A stretch of 64,000 nt of DNA from CAWAMR01 sp963783095 (lineage in GTDB: Bacteria > Planctomycetota > Planctomycetia > Gemmatales > Gemmataceae): assembly GCA_963783095.1 (NCBI GenBank), contig CAWAMR010000008.1:496001-560000 (forward strand). Direction: 5' to 3'. Below the pieces are notes generated by a model. It was given only the letters and a program-made list of their open reading frames with translations, was not told the origin of the DNA and made no database searches. Every line of letters begins with the position of its first letter. Within the stretch, counting starts at the first letter, position 1. This document shows positions 35,914-46,825 of this stretch, in pieces. Made by a program: the position numbers and the translations under genes.

Positions 35914-37713
35914 TCAATTGTCGTCTTTCAACAACGGCGCAAACATCTTTCGGACTTGCTGAACTGCCGTCGTCGGGACAAACAGGTCAAAAGTGCCATA
36001 CTGCGGTTTCAAAGTCGAGCCCACGCCGAAATAGGCCGGCTTACCCTTCGGGGCCTTCAGATCAGGTATCGCGCCGCCCGGTAAACCGGGCATTGCCTGT
36101 ACCATGTCCTTGAACATTTCAATGCCGGCCTGCACAACCCGAGCAGTATCTCCGAACATCAAGAAAGTGGCATCCGCAGGAAGTTGCTTTCTCGTCGCGA
36201 GATAGTTTTCATCTTTGTCCAGGCTCTTTTTTCCGTCGAGGTAGTCTTCGAGAATCGACTTCGCTTCCGAGAAGTCTTTTGCGGTAACTTGTATGAATCT
36301 CTTGCCATCACTCCCAAACCAAATTTTCAAGCCGTCTCCAAGCATCTTGGTCAAACTTGCCTTGGTGATTTCCCTGGCAGCTTCGGGAAGATCGGCAACA
36401 GCCTTTTCGATGTCGAAGGTCAGACTGGCGTAATTTAGCTTGATATTGCCGACCATTTCCGCACCTTCCTTGATGACCGGCTTATCCTTCAGCGGTGTGC
36501 TCGCGAACTTCGATGTCTTGGTCAGTGCTTTGAATAACTTTAGATTGGCGGCAACAACTTTACCGGCATCGGCGAATTCCTGAACCTCCAGGCCGCCTTT
36601 GAACAGATTCGATGCGCTGAGCTGGACGCCTCTGCTTTGTTCCGAGATTTCCTTGATTGCTTCCTGGATCGCCTTTTTTGCGTCCTCGTCCTCGTCATCT
36701 GCGAGCGCATCGGTAACGAGTTTGGACAGTGATTTCGACTTGCTTAAATCCATGTTGCTCGCTGTATAGGCAAGTTGTCCGGAGGGCAAACTGCCGAGCA
36801 ACGACAACGATGCCGGTTTGAACTGCTTGAGAAAATCATTGGTATCCGTCTTGTCGCCGAATTGTACTTGCATTGCAAGATTGACTCCTTGTTCGCGAAA
36901 CTCGAAGCCAAGCACAAAAGCCTCACCGTCGTCGAGGAGTTTCAGAAACGCATCGAACAACAGTTTGATCTGCTCAACTTGCTTCTTGTCGAGACCCTGT
37001 GCGCCGGCTTGCAGGGCCAAGTCGATAAAGGCCTTCGATCCCTTGATCTGAGTACCGTACTTGTTGTTGATCTCTTTCAAGTTCACGTAAACGGAAACAT
37101 CGCTTCCCAGGAATGCCTTGGCAGTTCCTTTGGCCATTGAGGCCTCGAGAGTTGGGTAGTCGCCCCCGGCAAATTGTTTGGCGATATCCTTCTCTTTGGT
37201 AAGCACCACTGCCGACTTGCGATCGACGAGATAAATGGTTTCGTCGACTTTATCGACCTTCAAGGAATAGTATCCATCATCCTCCTTCTTGATGGTCTTG
37301 CGTTCGGTTTCGGTGAGGAAAGTGTCGCGAAAAGTGGTATAGCCGGAAACGGGAACCAGAATCGCGCCCTTGGGCTGATCGGTGATCCCTTCGAGATCGG
37401 TCAGGATCACGAAAATATGCCCGTCCTTGCTGAACGATTTCGTTTCCCGGCCCGCAAGGAGTTCCTTGATGCTTTCATCCATTTTCCGGGTCAGTTTGGG
37501 CGCGATGTCCGGCAACGAGTTGCTCAAGAATGCGCCGAGGCGCTGCTTCGCACGGTCGTAGCCGCGAACTTGAACAACGATGGGGGACTTGGCCGGAATC
37601 GCCGTAATGGGTGATTCGTTGCTGGCGGGTGCCGGTGCGGAAAAAACCGGCGCGGGAAGGTTAAGGAACAGGCCCAAAACCAGCGCAACAACTCCAAGAA
37701 TACGTTTTTTCAT
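35914..37713 (-). CDS. Secreted protein of unknown function (599 residues)
   Basis: Signal peptide ILGVVALVLGLFLNLPAPVFSA, then a long alpha/beta protein rich in Lys and Asp, with no motif I recognise. Segments such as AILVPVSGYTTFRDTFLTET and GYYSLKVDKVDETIYLVDRK look like a repeated beta-meander. The gene at 46826-49011 is similarly large and secreted, with similarly spaced charged helices, and could be a distant relative. Intact. Confidence 0.7.
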   Translation of the reverse strand: MKKRILGVVALVLGLFLNLPAPVFSAPAPASNESPITAIPAKSPIVVQVRGYDRAKQRLGAFLSNSLPDIAPKLTRKMDESIKELLAGRETKSFSKDGHIFVILTDLEGITDQPKGAILVPVSGYTTFRDTFLTETERKTIKKEDDGYYSLKVDKVDETIYLVDRKSAVVLTKEKDIAKQFAGGDYPTLEASMAKGTAKAFLGSDVSVYVNLKEINNKYGTQIKGSKAFIDLALQAGAQGLDKKQVEQIKLLFDAFLKLLDDGEAFVLGFEFREQGVNLAMQVQFGDKTDTNDFLKQFKPASLSLLGSLPSGQLAYTASNMDLSKSKSLSKLVTDALADDEDEDAKKAIQEAIKEISEQSRGVQLSASNLFKGGLEVQEFADAGKVVAANLKLFKALTKTSKFASTPLKDKPVIKEGAEMVGNIKLNYASLTFDIEKAVADLPEAAREITKASLTKMLGDGLKIWFGSDGKRFIQVTAKDFSEAKSILEDYLDGKKSLDKDENYLATRKQLPADATFLMFGDTARVVQAGIEMFKDMVQAMPGLPGGAIPDLKAPKGKPAYFGVGSTLKPQYGTFDLFVPTTAVQQVRKMFAPLLKDDN

Positions 37714-37861
37714 CGGTGGAATCCCTTAGGAAGTGGGGAAACAGGTGGTGATATGTTATTCGCAAAGACCTGCGAAAGCTATCTCGCGCCGTGCGAGAAA
37801 TTCCAAATATCCAACACACTGGATGCCGCCAACTCAATGATGCGTGTCTCAACCAAGAGTA

Positions 37862-38825
37862 TTACTCATCCGACATGTCCGCGGTTCCATCGACTTCCTG
37901 CGTTTCCAGCCGAAAGGGTTGCCAGATGTGTGGCCGGGCCAGCGGTTCGATATGAAGAACCACCTCTCCGTTCTGAAAAATTCGGACGGTTCCCGACGAT
38001 TGGCTCACACAAACTGCCAGAGCAGTCGTCTTTCGGCTAATCGCAGCAGCGGCCCAATGCCGGCTCCCGAAGCCTTTGCTTACGGTAATCCCTTCCGCAG
38101 GAACATCGAGATATAAACAAGCCGCGATGGCAATACCCTCCCGGCTCACGAGGATCGCGCCATCGAGTTGGGCAATATCCTTGATTTGCTCGCGCACCCG
38201 ACGATCGTGCAGATCGCGCTCCTGATTGCTATAGCCGCGAAACGGGTTGAAATTGATCGGTCGAGACATGCTTTGCACTTTTCGGGTGTCGCCCACCACC
38301 AGTATCGTACCCACCGGTTTTCCTTCGCGGCCTTCGCGCCCGATTTCGGTGGCTAGATCGACTACCAGACGCAAGGTGTCCAGGGGAACGCCGGTATTCA
38401 ATTTTCGCAAGTCTTGAGCGCTGTAGCGTTCGAGATGTTCACTCAGATGCAATAGGCTGAGGCTATCGACCGGTTCCGGGCGGTCTTCGGTACTGGCGAT
38501 ACCGTTATACAACACGACAACATGGGTTCCAGGCTGCACCTTCTCCGCGGCGATCGCCTTGAGCAGGGCCAGACTCATCCGTTCCTGGGCTGGGACCGGT
38601 TCGGGATCGAGATCGATGAAGTCGATGTCGTCTTGTTCGCGGAGTTTATCGGTCAGGGCCTTTCCTTCCGCTGCTACCAGAAGCCGGCTATTCTTCAGAT
38701 GTGTGCGCCACTTCGTTCCAGTCGAGATTGGTTTCGGTAAGAAGCAAAACCATCTCGGCAATGCGATCTTTAATGAGCTCGCGGGCCGCATCGAGCAAGG
38801 CCACCGTTTGCCGTGGCAACGCCAT
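37862..38825 (-). CDS. Diadenylate cyclase (DAC/DisA_N domain protein), frameshifted N-terminus
   Basis: Makes cyclic di-AMP from two ATP. The DAC core is clear: VGTILVVGDTRKVQSM, LDGAILVSREGIAIAACLYL (DGA motif) and SKGFGSRHWAAAAISRKTTA, where the usual RHR motif reads RHW. A fairly long N-terminal part precedes it. It begins MALPRQTVALLDAARELIKD at 38825 and joins after a one-base shift near 38705 to LKNSRLLVAAEGKALTDKLR. No membrane helices are evident. Regulates osmotic or cell-wall physiology in other bacteria. Confidence 0.82.
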
Positions 38826-39067
38826 GTGAGTCCATTCTTTCAAGATTCGTGGATACGTCGGGAGATCCTTTTCCGAAGTGTAGCCTAAGAGTCAGATGGA
38901 TCAAATGCAGATTTTCGTGTTTTTGCAAGATCGACGAAAGTTTTTGCTTTATCGCAATGTCGAGAAGTTGGAAAATGGATTGTCGATCGTTACCATCCCT
39001 AGTGAGACAGACTTTTGCTATCATGACTACATAGGCTACCTCCGCTGACACTTACGAGAATTCGGCC

Positions 39068-40862
39068 ATGCGATTCACAGTTGCCGCTTTTATGGTTTTT
39101 GCATTGGTAACAGCGGGTTTGCTTGCCGGCGATACTGCACTCTCAGCGCAGGTCAAGAAAAAAGAGCCGGCGAAAACCCCAGCGGAGGAGGCACCGGAAC
39201 CCAACCTGGTCGGCAAGAGCAAATCGGAGAACGATGTGCTTCGACAACTCGCCGATCAGAGGAAATTGGACCGCGAAACGCTTCAGCAAGCGGGCCTGGC
39301 GGCAGATGCCAAGTCACTGTTGCAATTCTTTGAAAAGCACACCGTCACGGATGCCGATCGGATTCGAATCACTCATCTCATCAAACAGCTTGGCGACATT
39401 GATTTCGATGTGCGTGAAGCGGCGACCACCGAGTTGATCAAATACGGCGTCGGAGCCATTGGCCTGCTTCGGCAAGCAGGTGATAGCCCCGATCAGGAAA
39501 TCTCCCTCCGTTGCGATCGAGTACTGAGGACCATTGAAAAAGTGCCAACGAGAACTTTGGCGGTTGCTGCTTCAAGAATCCTGGCCGAACTAAAACCCGA
39601 GGGTACGACACAGACTTTGATGAATTACCTGCCTCTGGCGGATGATGATGCAGTGACCGAAGAGATTCGCAATACGCTCGCAGCATTGGCGGTGAAAGAT
39701 GGTAAAGAGGATAAGTTCTTGAAGGAAACATTAGACAACAAGGAAGTCCTCAAACGCGGAGTTGCTGCCGAGGCGCCTGGCGCGGGGTGGATCGGCCGCG
39801 ATCCGCCAGGAGATCCGAAAGTTCTTCGACAAAGAAACGAACCCCGAGATCAAGTTGCGAATCGCGATGGCATTGGTCGCTTCCGCCAAGGACAAGAAAA
39901 TGGTTCCGACCATGATCAAATTGATGGCGGAAGTACCGCAGGAAATGGGCTGGCGGGCCGAGGAGATTCTCTGCCGCCTGGCAGGTGAAACAAGTCCGAG
40001 CACTTCTTTGGGCAAGGATCCGGAGTCGCGTCAAAAGGCTCGAGATGAATGGACGAAATGGTGGGACAAGCATGGCGAAACCGTAGATCTGGCAAAACTC
40101 GATGAAGTCGAGCGATTACTCGGGTTTACTTTGGTAGCCGAGTGGAACATCCAGGGACTGCCCGGACGAGTTGCGGAACTGGGGCCTGATGGTAAAGTCC
40201 GCTGGGAAATCAAAAACCTCCAGTTCCCGACGGATCTGCTGGTGTTGCCCGGCAATCGGGTTGTCATCGCGGAGCAGAATAACAATCGCATCAGCGAGCG
40301 CGACACCACCAACGGCAAAGAAATCTGGGGATATCAGGCCAATCAGCCCATCGCACTGCAACGATTGACCAACGGAAACATCGTCGTGACCTGCCGCAAT
40401 GAAATCTTCGAGTGGGATCGCGATCGAAAAAAAATCACGACGATCAATCGACCGCAATATGACATCGTCGCCGGTACGAAATTGCGCAATGGCCAGTTTG
40501 TAATCGTTACGAATCAAGGCGAGGTAATCCGATTTACCAAGGACAACAAAATCGAAAAATCGTTTCGGCTCACGGGCCGAGCCAACTACAATGCCACGAT
40601 TCAGGCGCTTCCGAACAACAAAGTGTTGGTCACGGAGCAGCGATCCGTCAAGGAGTACGATCTCGAAACCGGTAAAGAGTCGGCGTTCTCATACAGCGGC
40701 GTCGCCTTCCCAACTTCTGCATATCGGCTGCCCAACGGCAACACCATTGTTTCCAGCCAGAATCAGAACAAATCGGTCGAGGTCGATCGCAACGGAAAAC
40801 AAGTTTGGAGTTACACCTCGAGCGACGCCTTCCTTCGACCCTGGCGAGTGAAGCGACGCTAG
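39068..40862 (+). CDS. Secreted HEAT-repeat plus beta-propeller protein (frameshifted)
   Basis: About 598 residues: signal peptide (AAFMVFALVTAGLLAGDTAL), alpha-helical HEAT-like repeats to about residue 340, then a PQQ/arylsulfotransferase-like beta-propeller with repeated NG.. blades (LVLPGNRVVIAEQNNNRISE, LTNGNIVVTCRNEIFEWDRD, LPNGNTIVSSQNQNKSVEVD). A one-base shift near 39775 breaks the HEAT part. The propeller C-terminus ends SSDAFLRPWRVKRR. Likely a periplasmic scaffold; function unknown. Confidence 0.7.
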
Positions 40863-41097
40863 AGTGTTTCGCACAGTTAGGAGTTGGGAGATAGGAGTGG
40901 GAAGCGTAGGGGTAGGGGAGTTGGTACGGAGCTAGTTGGCAGTGCGAAGGTTGTCAATACACTTCTGTCATGACTCGACTTCTACTCCCCAACTCCTAAA
41001 TCCCTACTCCTAACTCCTAACTCCTAACTCCTAACTCCCAACTTCTGACTCCCTACTCCCCACTCCTAATTCCCTACTCTGCAGACCGGAATTTCTT
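40863..41097. repeat. Simple-sequence inverted repeat (GGAGTTGGGAGATAGGAGT / TAACTCCTAACTCC)
   Basis: A plus-strand run of GGAGTTGGGAG-like units (40876-40925) is followed by many CCTAACTCCTAACTCC units (40975-41085), so the region can fold into a long stem. No gene. It lies between the propeller protein and the dehydrogenase. Confidence 0.75.
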
Positions 41098-44000
41098 ATG
41101 CAAATTCGCACTATTCCCTTTATTCTTTTGAGCATCTTCGTCGGGTTATGCCCTCGGACGGCGTTCGGTCAAGCGGTCGTCGCACCGACCGATCCGAAGA
41201 CTCCCGAAGAAGAGCGCAAAACCTTCAAACTGCCTGCCGGTTTCGAAGCGCGAGACTCGTCGCCAGTGAGCCTGACATCTTGAAACCGATTCAGATGTGC
41301 TTCGATGCGAAAGGAAGGCTCTGGGTCACAACCACAACCGAATATCCTTTCCCCGCCGTGGGTCGGCCCGGCAAAGATCGGCTCGTAATCCTGGAAGACT
41401 TTGGTCCCGACGGCAAGGCGAAGAAAGTCACGACCTTTGCGGATACACTCAACATTCCCATAGGTGTGTGTCCACTACCGGATTGTAAAAGCGTCATCGT
41501 TTCGAGCATTGATCCCGGCGATAAGGACCATAAGATCTCGTGCTGGATCTGGAAGCTGACGGACACCGACGGCGATGGCAAAGCGGATAAATTCGAGAAA
41601 CTGTTCGGCCCCTTCGGCGTGGACGATACGCATGGAATGGTGAATTCGTTTCTGCATTTGCCGGACGGCTGGATTTACGCCTGTCACGGCTTCAAGAATA
41701 GTTCCACAGTTCGCGGCAAGGACGGCCAAGAGATTCACATGAACTCCGGAAATACCTTTCGGTTTCGACCGGACGGCAGCAGAATCGAGATTTGGACGCG
41801 CGGGCAAGTGAACCCCTTCGGCATGGCGGTCGATCCTTATTTCAATCTCTACACCGCCGACTGCCACAGCAAGCCGATCACCCAGCTCATTCGCGGGGCG
41901 GTATACGACAGTTTTGGCAAACCGCACGACGGCCTGGGCTTTGGTCCGAACATGATCAACCACGATCACGGCTCCACGGCCCTGTGTGGTCTGACCTGGT
42001 ACGATGCCGACCAGTTTCCAGCGGAGTACAAGGGCACTATGTACCTGGGGAATGTGGTCACCAACCGAATCAACTTCGACAAGATCGAATTTGTCGGCTC
42101 CACTCCGAAAGCGATTCAGAAACCCGATTTTCTGGTGAGCGGCGACTTGTGGTTTCGGCCAACCGACATCAAGTTGGGTCCGGATGGCGCGTTGTACGTG
42201 GCCGACTTTTACAACAAGATCATCGGGCACTACGAGGTTGATCTGAGACATCCGGGGCGAGACCGATTTCGTGGACGAGTGTGGCGGATTGTTTGGAAAG
42301 GTCTCGATGGGAAAGCGAAGGCACCCGCAATGTCTCGACGCGACTGGCAAACCGCTTCGTTGAAGGACTTGCTCGATGATCTGGGGCATCCAAACCTAAC
42401 CGTTAGGATGTTGGCGACCCATGAATTGATTCGAAGAGGACCCCCAAAACCGTCGGATAAAGCTAACGTATCCTCTGAAGATCCGGGTCCTGTCGCGGCG
42501 GCACACGCAGCGTGGGTAATGGAACGCTTGGGCTTGGATCGTAGCAGGTTGGTTCTGGGTTGGATAATTACCTCCAAGCGTGCTGCTCCTATCGTCATTA
42601 CACATCACCTTCGCAATGCGGACATGAGAAAGGAATGGGACGAGGAGTTGACTTCGAGCGTCTATCAATCGCTTACATCGAGCAACCAGGTAGTTCGGAG
42701 AATCGCCGCAGAGATTCTTGGAACGCATCCCGCGTCCAAACACATTCGTCCGCTCTTAAGTCTGGTGGGATCCATTCCAAACGAAGATTCACATCTTCGC
42801 CACACCGCCCGAATTGCTCTCCGCGAACAATTCCGCGATGGCAAAGCCTATGCGTCCCTCCCTCTTCCTGACTGGAAAGACACCGATACCCTCGCTATCG
42901 CGGATGTATCTTTAGGAGTACCGAGCAAGGAATCGGCGGCTTATCTCGTTCAACATCTCGATTTAATCGCCAAAAAGGGAGATCGACTCCCGGAATTCGT
43001 CGGGCACGCGATCCGTTACGGCGACGAGGCCAAGACCCTACCGCCGATGCTGGAACTGGTTCGTAAATATCAACCCAATGACCTGCGACGAGCCATCGTC
43101 GTTTTCCAGGCCATTCAACGCGCCATGCAGCAAAACGGCAAGCAGGTGAAGGGTGATGCTCTGACGCTGGCCGAGGAACTTGCAGGAAAATGTTTGACAT
43201 CCACAGACCTGGGCATTCTGCAACCCGCTACCAAGGTTGCCGGAGTGCTTCGGCTCGCGAAACTTTACGAACCTCTCGAGAAGATTTCGACCCAAGCCGA
43301 CCGCAACGAACCCCAGCGTCTCGCAGTGTTGCCCGCACTGGCGGCCATCGATTCGAAAAGGGCCATTCCTCAACTTGGCAAACTGTTGATGGATACTCGC
43401 GAACCGTTTGCCGTTCGGGAACGCTCGGCCCAAATATTAGCCGGTCTCAATCAACCCCCAGCGTTCGACGAACTCCTGAAAGCCATCCTGATCGTCCCCG
43501 CTCGACTCGAGACAACGATCGCGATGGGGCTGGCATCGTCGCAGCCCGGTGCAGACCGCCTGCTCAAGGCGGTTGAGACCGGCAAAGCCTCGGCAAGACT
43601 GCTTCAGGAAAAATCGGTGCAGGGGAAACTCAACAACACCAAGTTGCCCAGGTGGCAAGAATGCGTCGCCGCCTTGACCAAGGGGTTGCCTTCGGCCGAT
43701 CAGCGGATTGGAGAGTTACTCAAAAGCCGAGCGGGTGTTTTCACTAAGCGAAAGCCCGATGTGGCATTTGGGCAACAAGTATACGTGAAGAATTGCGCCA
43801 TTTGTCATCAGATGGGTGGAAAGGGCGCAAGATCGGCCCGCAACTCGACGGCATCGGAGTTCGCGGACTCGATCGAATTCTGGAAGATATTCTCGATCCC
43901 AATCGCAATGTCGATCAGGCTTTTCGCGCCACAACGCTGGCTTTGAAAGACGGCAAGAACCTCATGGGACTGGTATTGCGGCAAGAGGGCCAAGTCGTCG

Positions 44001-44170
44001 TGATGGCGGATGAGAAGGGCAAGGAAGTTCGGGTGAATGTAGATGACATCGATACGCGCCGACAATCGTTGCTGTCGCCGATGCCGGCGAATTTCGACCA
44101 GGCGATTCCCGAAAAGGATTTTTATGATCTAATGGCATATCTGCTTTCGCAAAGAGCAAAAGATAAATAA
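41098..44170 (+). CDS. PVC-type membrane-bound dehydrogenase with HEAT repeats and C-terminal heme domain (two frameshifts)
   Basis: About 1020 residues: signal peptide MQIRTIPFILLSIFVGLCPR, then an NHL/PQQ-like propeller (QMCFDAKGRLWVTTTTEYPF, FGMAVDPYFNLYTADCHSKP, IKLGPDGALYVADFYNKIIG, GRVWRIVWKGLDGKAK). A HEAT-repeat middle follows (about residues 400-870), then cytochrome c motif CAICHQM and a final domain LDPNRNVDQAFRATTLALKD. This is the planctomycete family of TIGR02604/TIGR02603. Shifts near 41270 and 43825. Probably a periplasmic sugar or alcohol oxidase; substrate unknown. Confidence 0.85.
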
Positions 44171-44190
44171 GAGTTAGGGGAATCAAGCAA

Positions 44191-44815
44191 TGATCCGCAA
44201 ATGGGAACCAACGATCGTGATCGGTCCCGACGATCAGGGCTGTGAGATGTCTCTCGACGATTTCGAGAGGCGCAGGGCATTGAGGGTTACAGATATGAGT
44301 TGATCGACGGGAGAATCGAAGTGTCGCCAATGCCGGACCTGCCTCACGATTCGATCGAAGTGTGGCTCTACGATCAACTCGTTTTTTACCGTCACAAGCA
44401 TCCGGAGATCACAAACTACGTAACTGCTGGAGCGCGAGTTTTCGTTCCTGGGCATCAGCGTGCCACGTGTCCGGAGCCGGACATAGCAGCTTATGAATCG
44501 TTTCCCTACCACGTCCCGAGGCGCGAACGAAACTGGCGGACGTTGAGCCCCATTCTCGTCATCGAAGTCATCTCGCCGGACACAGCTTCAAAGGATCTGC
44601 AGCGAAACGTCCGATTGTATCTGGAAGTGCCGTCGATCCGAGAATACTGGATCGTCGACCAGCGCGAAGATTCCGACTATCCATCTCTTATCGTGTATCG
44701 CCGACGCGGTACGAAATGGCAAAAGCCGATCCATGTTGGGCCGGGCGCGACTTATACAACGAAGCTGTTACCCGATTTTGAGTTGAAGCTGGATGCACCG
44801 CATGTGGAAAGTTGA
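44191..44815 (+). CDS. Uma2-family protein, tandem copy 1 (frameshifted)
   Basis: Member of Uma2 (DUF820), a PD-(D/E)XK-nuclease-like fold. Starts MIRKWEPTIVIGPDDQG; a one-base shift near 44270 leads to EGYRYELIDGRIEVSPMPDL. Core: CPEPDIAAYES, ILVIEVISPDTASKDLQRNV and VPSIREYWIVDQREDSDYPS, then KWQKPIHVGPGATYTTKLLP. Followed by three similar genes in the same direction with short gaps. Confidence 0.78.
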
Positions 44816-44832
44816 TTCATAGTGGGGGGCTA

Positions 44833-45462
44833 ATGATGATCCGTAAGTGGGAACCAGCGATCGTGATCGGTCCCGACGATCAGGGACTGGAAATGTCTCT
44901 GGAAGAGTTTGAAAAAGCGATCGGCGCGGAAGGCTTCAAATACGAGCTCATTGATGGGAGAGTCGAAGTGAGTCCCCTCCCTGACCTTTTACACGACACT
45001 TTCGAGATGAGGTTAATGCTTCTGTTATGGAGATTCATTGATCTCCATCCGGAAATAGCCAACTATGCGAGTCCCAAAGCACGAATCTTTGTGCCTGGTC
45101 ATCGTCGAGCTACCTGTCCAGAACCCGATGTGAGCCTGTTTCCCGATGTACCCTGGAACCAGCGTCCACTGCGCGTGAATTGGCGCGATGTAAGTCCAAT
45201 CGTCGTGGCTGAAGTAATTTCACCCGGAAATACCTCGAAAGATCTGGTGCGCAACGTCCAGCTTTATCTGGAAGTGCCGTCCATCCGAGAATACTGGATC
45301 ATTGATGGCCGTGAAAATGCGGATTTTCCCTCGCTTTTGGTCTATCGCCGGCGCGGCACCAAATGGCAAAAGCCGATTCACGTTGGGCCGGGCGAGACTT
45401 ATACAACGAAGCTGTTACCCGATTTTGAGTTGAAGCTGGATGCGCCGCATGTGGAAAGTTGA
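44833..45462 (+). CDS. Uma2-family protein, tandem copy 2
   Basis: A 209-residue intact copy. MMIRKWEPAIVIGPDDQGLE opens it; EMRLMLLLWRFIDLHPEIAN replaces the copy-1 segment, and CPEPDVSLFPDVPWNQRPLR and VVAEVISPGNTSKDLVRNVQ follow. The N- and C-termini are nearly identical to copies 1 and 3 while the centre differs, suggesting gene conversion at the ends. ATG at 44833 with AGTGGGGGG upstream; the stop of copy 1 is 18 bases before. Confidence 0.82.
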   Translation: MMIRKWEPAIVIGPDDQGLEMSLEEFEKAIGAEGFKYELIDGRVEVSPLPDLLHDTFEMRLMLLLWRFIDLHPEIANYASPKARIFVPGHRRATCPEPDVSLFPDVPWNQRPLRVNWRDVSPIVVAEVISPGNTSKDLVRNVQLYLEVPSIREYWIIDGRENADFPSLLVYRRRGTKWQKPIHVGPGETYTTKLLPDFELKLDAPHVES

Positions 45463-45479
45463 TTCATTGTGGGGGGCTA

Positions 45480-46107
45480 ATGATGATCCGTAAGTGGGAA
45501 CCAGCGATCGTGATCGGTCCCGACGATCAGGGACTGGAAATGTCTCTCGACGATTTTGAGAAATCGCAGGGAATCGAGGGTTACAAATATGAGTTGATCG
45601 ACGGGAGAATCGAAGTGTCACCAATGCCGGAGATGCCTCATGATTCGATTGAGGTTTGGTTGTTGAAAAAACTATTCACTTATCAAGAATCACATCCTGA
45701 AGTCATCAATTATGTCAGCCCGGGGGCGAGTTCATGTTCCCGGACGGCGTGCTGCAACTTGCCCGGAACCGGATATTGCACTCTATAACGATTATCCCCA
45801 TCACCTGCCCACTCGCCAGCGGCGTTGGCGCGATGTATGTCCCATGATCGTGATTGAAGTAATATCGCCGGACTCGGCCGCCAAGGATCTGCAGCGCAAC
45901 GTCCGATTATATCTGGAAGTGCCGTCGATCCGAGAATACTGGATCGTCGACCAGCGTGAAGATTCGGACTATCCATCTCTGATTGTCTATCGCCGGCGTG
46001 GAGTGAAATGGCAAAAGCCGATCCATGTTGGGCCGGGCGAGACTTATACAACGAAGCTATTGCCGGAGTTCGAGTTGAAGTTGGATGCACCGACTCAGGA
46101 GAATTGA
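45480..46107 (+). CDS. Uma2-family protein, tandem copy 3 (frameshifted)
   Basis: Starts MMIRKWEPAIVIGPDDQGLE at 45480. A one-base shift near 45725 joins HPEVINYVSPGA to RVHVPGRRAATCPEPDIALY. Core MIVIEVISPDSAAKDLQRNV and EYWIVDQREDSDYPSLIVYR. Closest to copy 1 (the same VDQREDSDYPS tail), so copies 1 and 3 alternate with copies 2 and 4 (IDGRENAD tail). Confidence 0.78.
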
Positions 46108-46123
46108 TTAGGGAGATATAGCA

Positions 46124-46750
46124 ATGATCCGCAAATGGGAACCAACGATCATGATCGGTCCCGAGGATCAGGGACGCGAAATCTCATTGGAAGATTTCGA
46201 AATAGCCGTCGGGACGGAGGGCTATAGGTACGAATTGATCGATGGGAGAATCGAAGTGAGTCCGGCCCCTGAGTTCGCGCACGATTGCTTGGAGACACTC
46301 TTATGTCGTCTATTCTGGAGATTTGTCGATCTTCATCCGGAAATCGCCAACTATGTAAGCGGCAGGGCAAGAATCTTCGTGCCAGGCCATCGTCGAGCTA
46401 CCTGCCCGGAACCCGATCTTTCTCTTTTTCGAAATGTACCCTGGGAACGACGACCCGTACAAGTTACTTGGCGCGATTTAAGTCCGATCCTTGTGGTCGA
46501 AATTCTTTCTCCAGACAATGCAACGAAAGATCTGGAACGCAACGTCCGGCTTTATCTGGAAGTGCCGTCGATTCGAGAATACTGGATAATCGACGGGCGT
46601 GAAAATGCCGATTATGGCGCGATTCTGGTCTATCGCCGGCGCGGCAGCAAATGGCAAAAGCCGATCCAGGTTGCGCCTGGCGAGACTTATACAACGAAGC
46701 TGTTGCCAGATTTCGAGTTGAAGCTGGATGCCCCGGCATCAGAAACCTGA
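46124..46750 (+). CDS. Uma2-family protein, tandem copy 4
   Basis: A 208-residue intact copy with MIRKWEPTIMIGPEDQGREI, LFWRFVDLHPEIANYVSGRA, CPEPDLSLFRNVPWERRPVQ, VVEILSPDNATKDLERNVRL and EYWIIDGRENADYGAILVYR. Resembles copy 2 most. As in the other copies, the position where I expect a catalytic Lys in Uma2 proteins (after the conserved Asp of the SxxxxKD segment) reads RN. Confidence 0.82.
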   Translation: MIRKWEPTIMIGPEDQGREISLEDFEIAVGTEGYRYELIDGRIEVSPAPEFAHDCLETLLCRLFWRFVDLHPEIANYVSGRARIFVPGHRRATCPEPDLSLFRNVPWERRPVQVTWRDLSPILVVEILSPDNATKDLERNVRLYLEVPSIREYWIIDGRENADYGAILVYRRRGSKWQKPIQVAPGETYTTKLLPDFELKLDAPASET

Positions 46751-46825
46751 TGCCCCGATTGCATTCATCCATATGCTGATTGTTGGCGGAAAACCCTTCT
46801 GTTATCTCACAACTTCTGGACTCGT

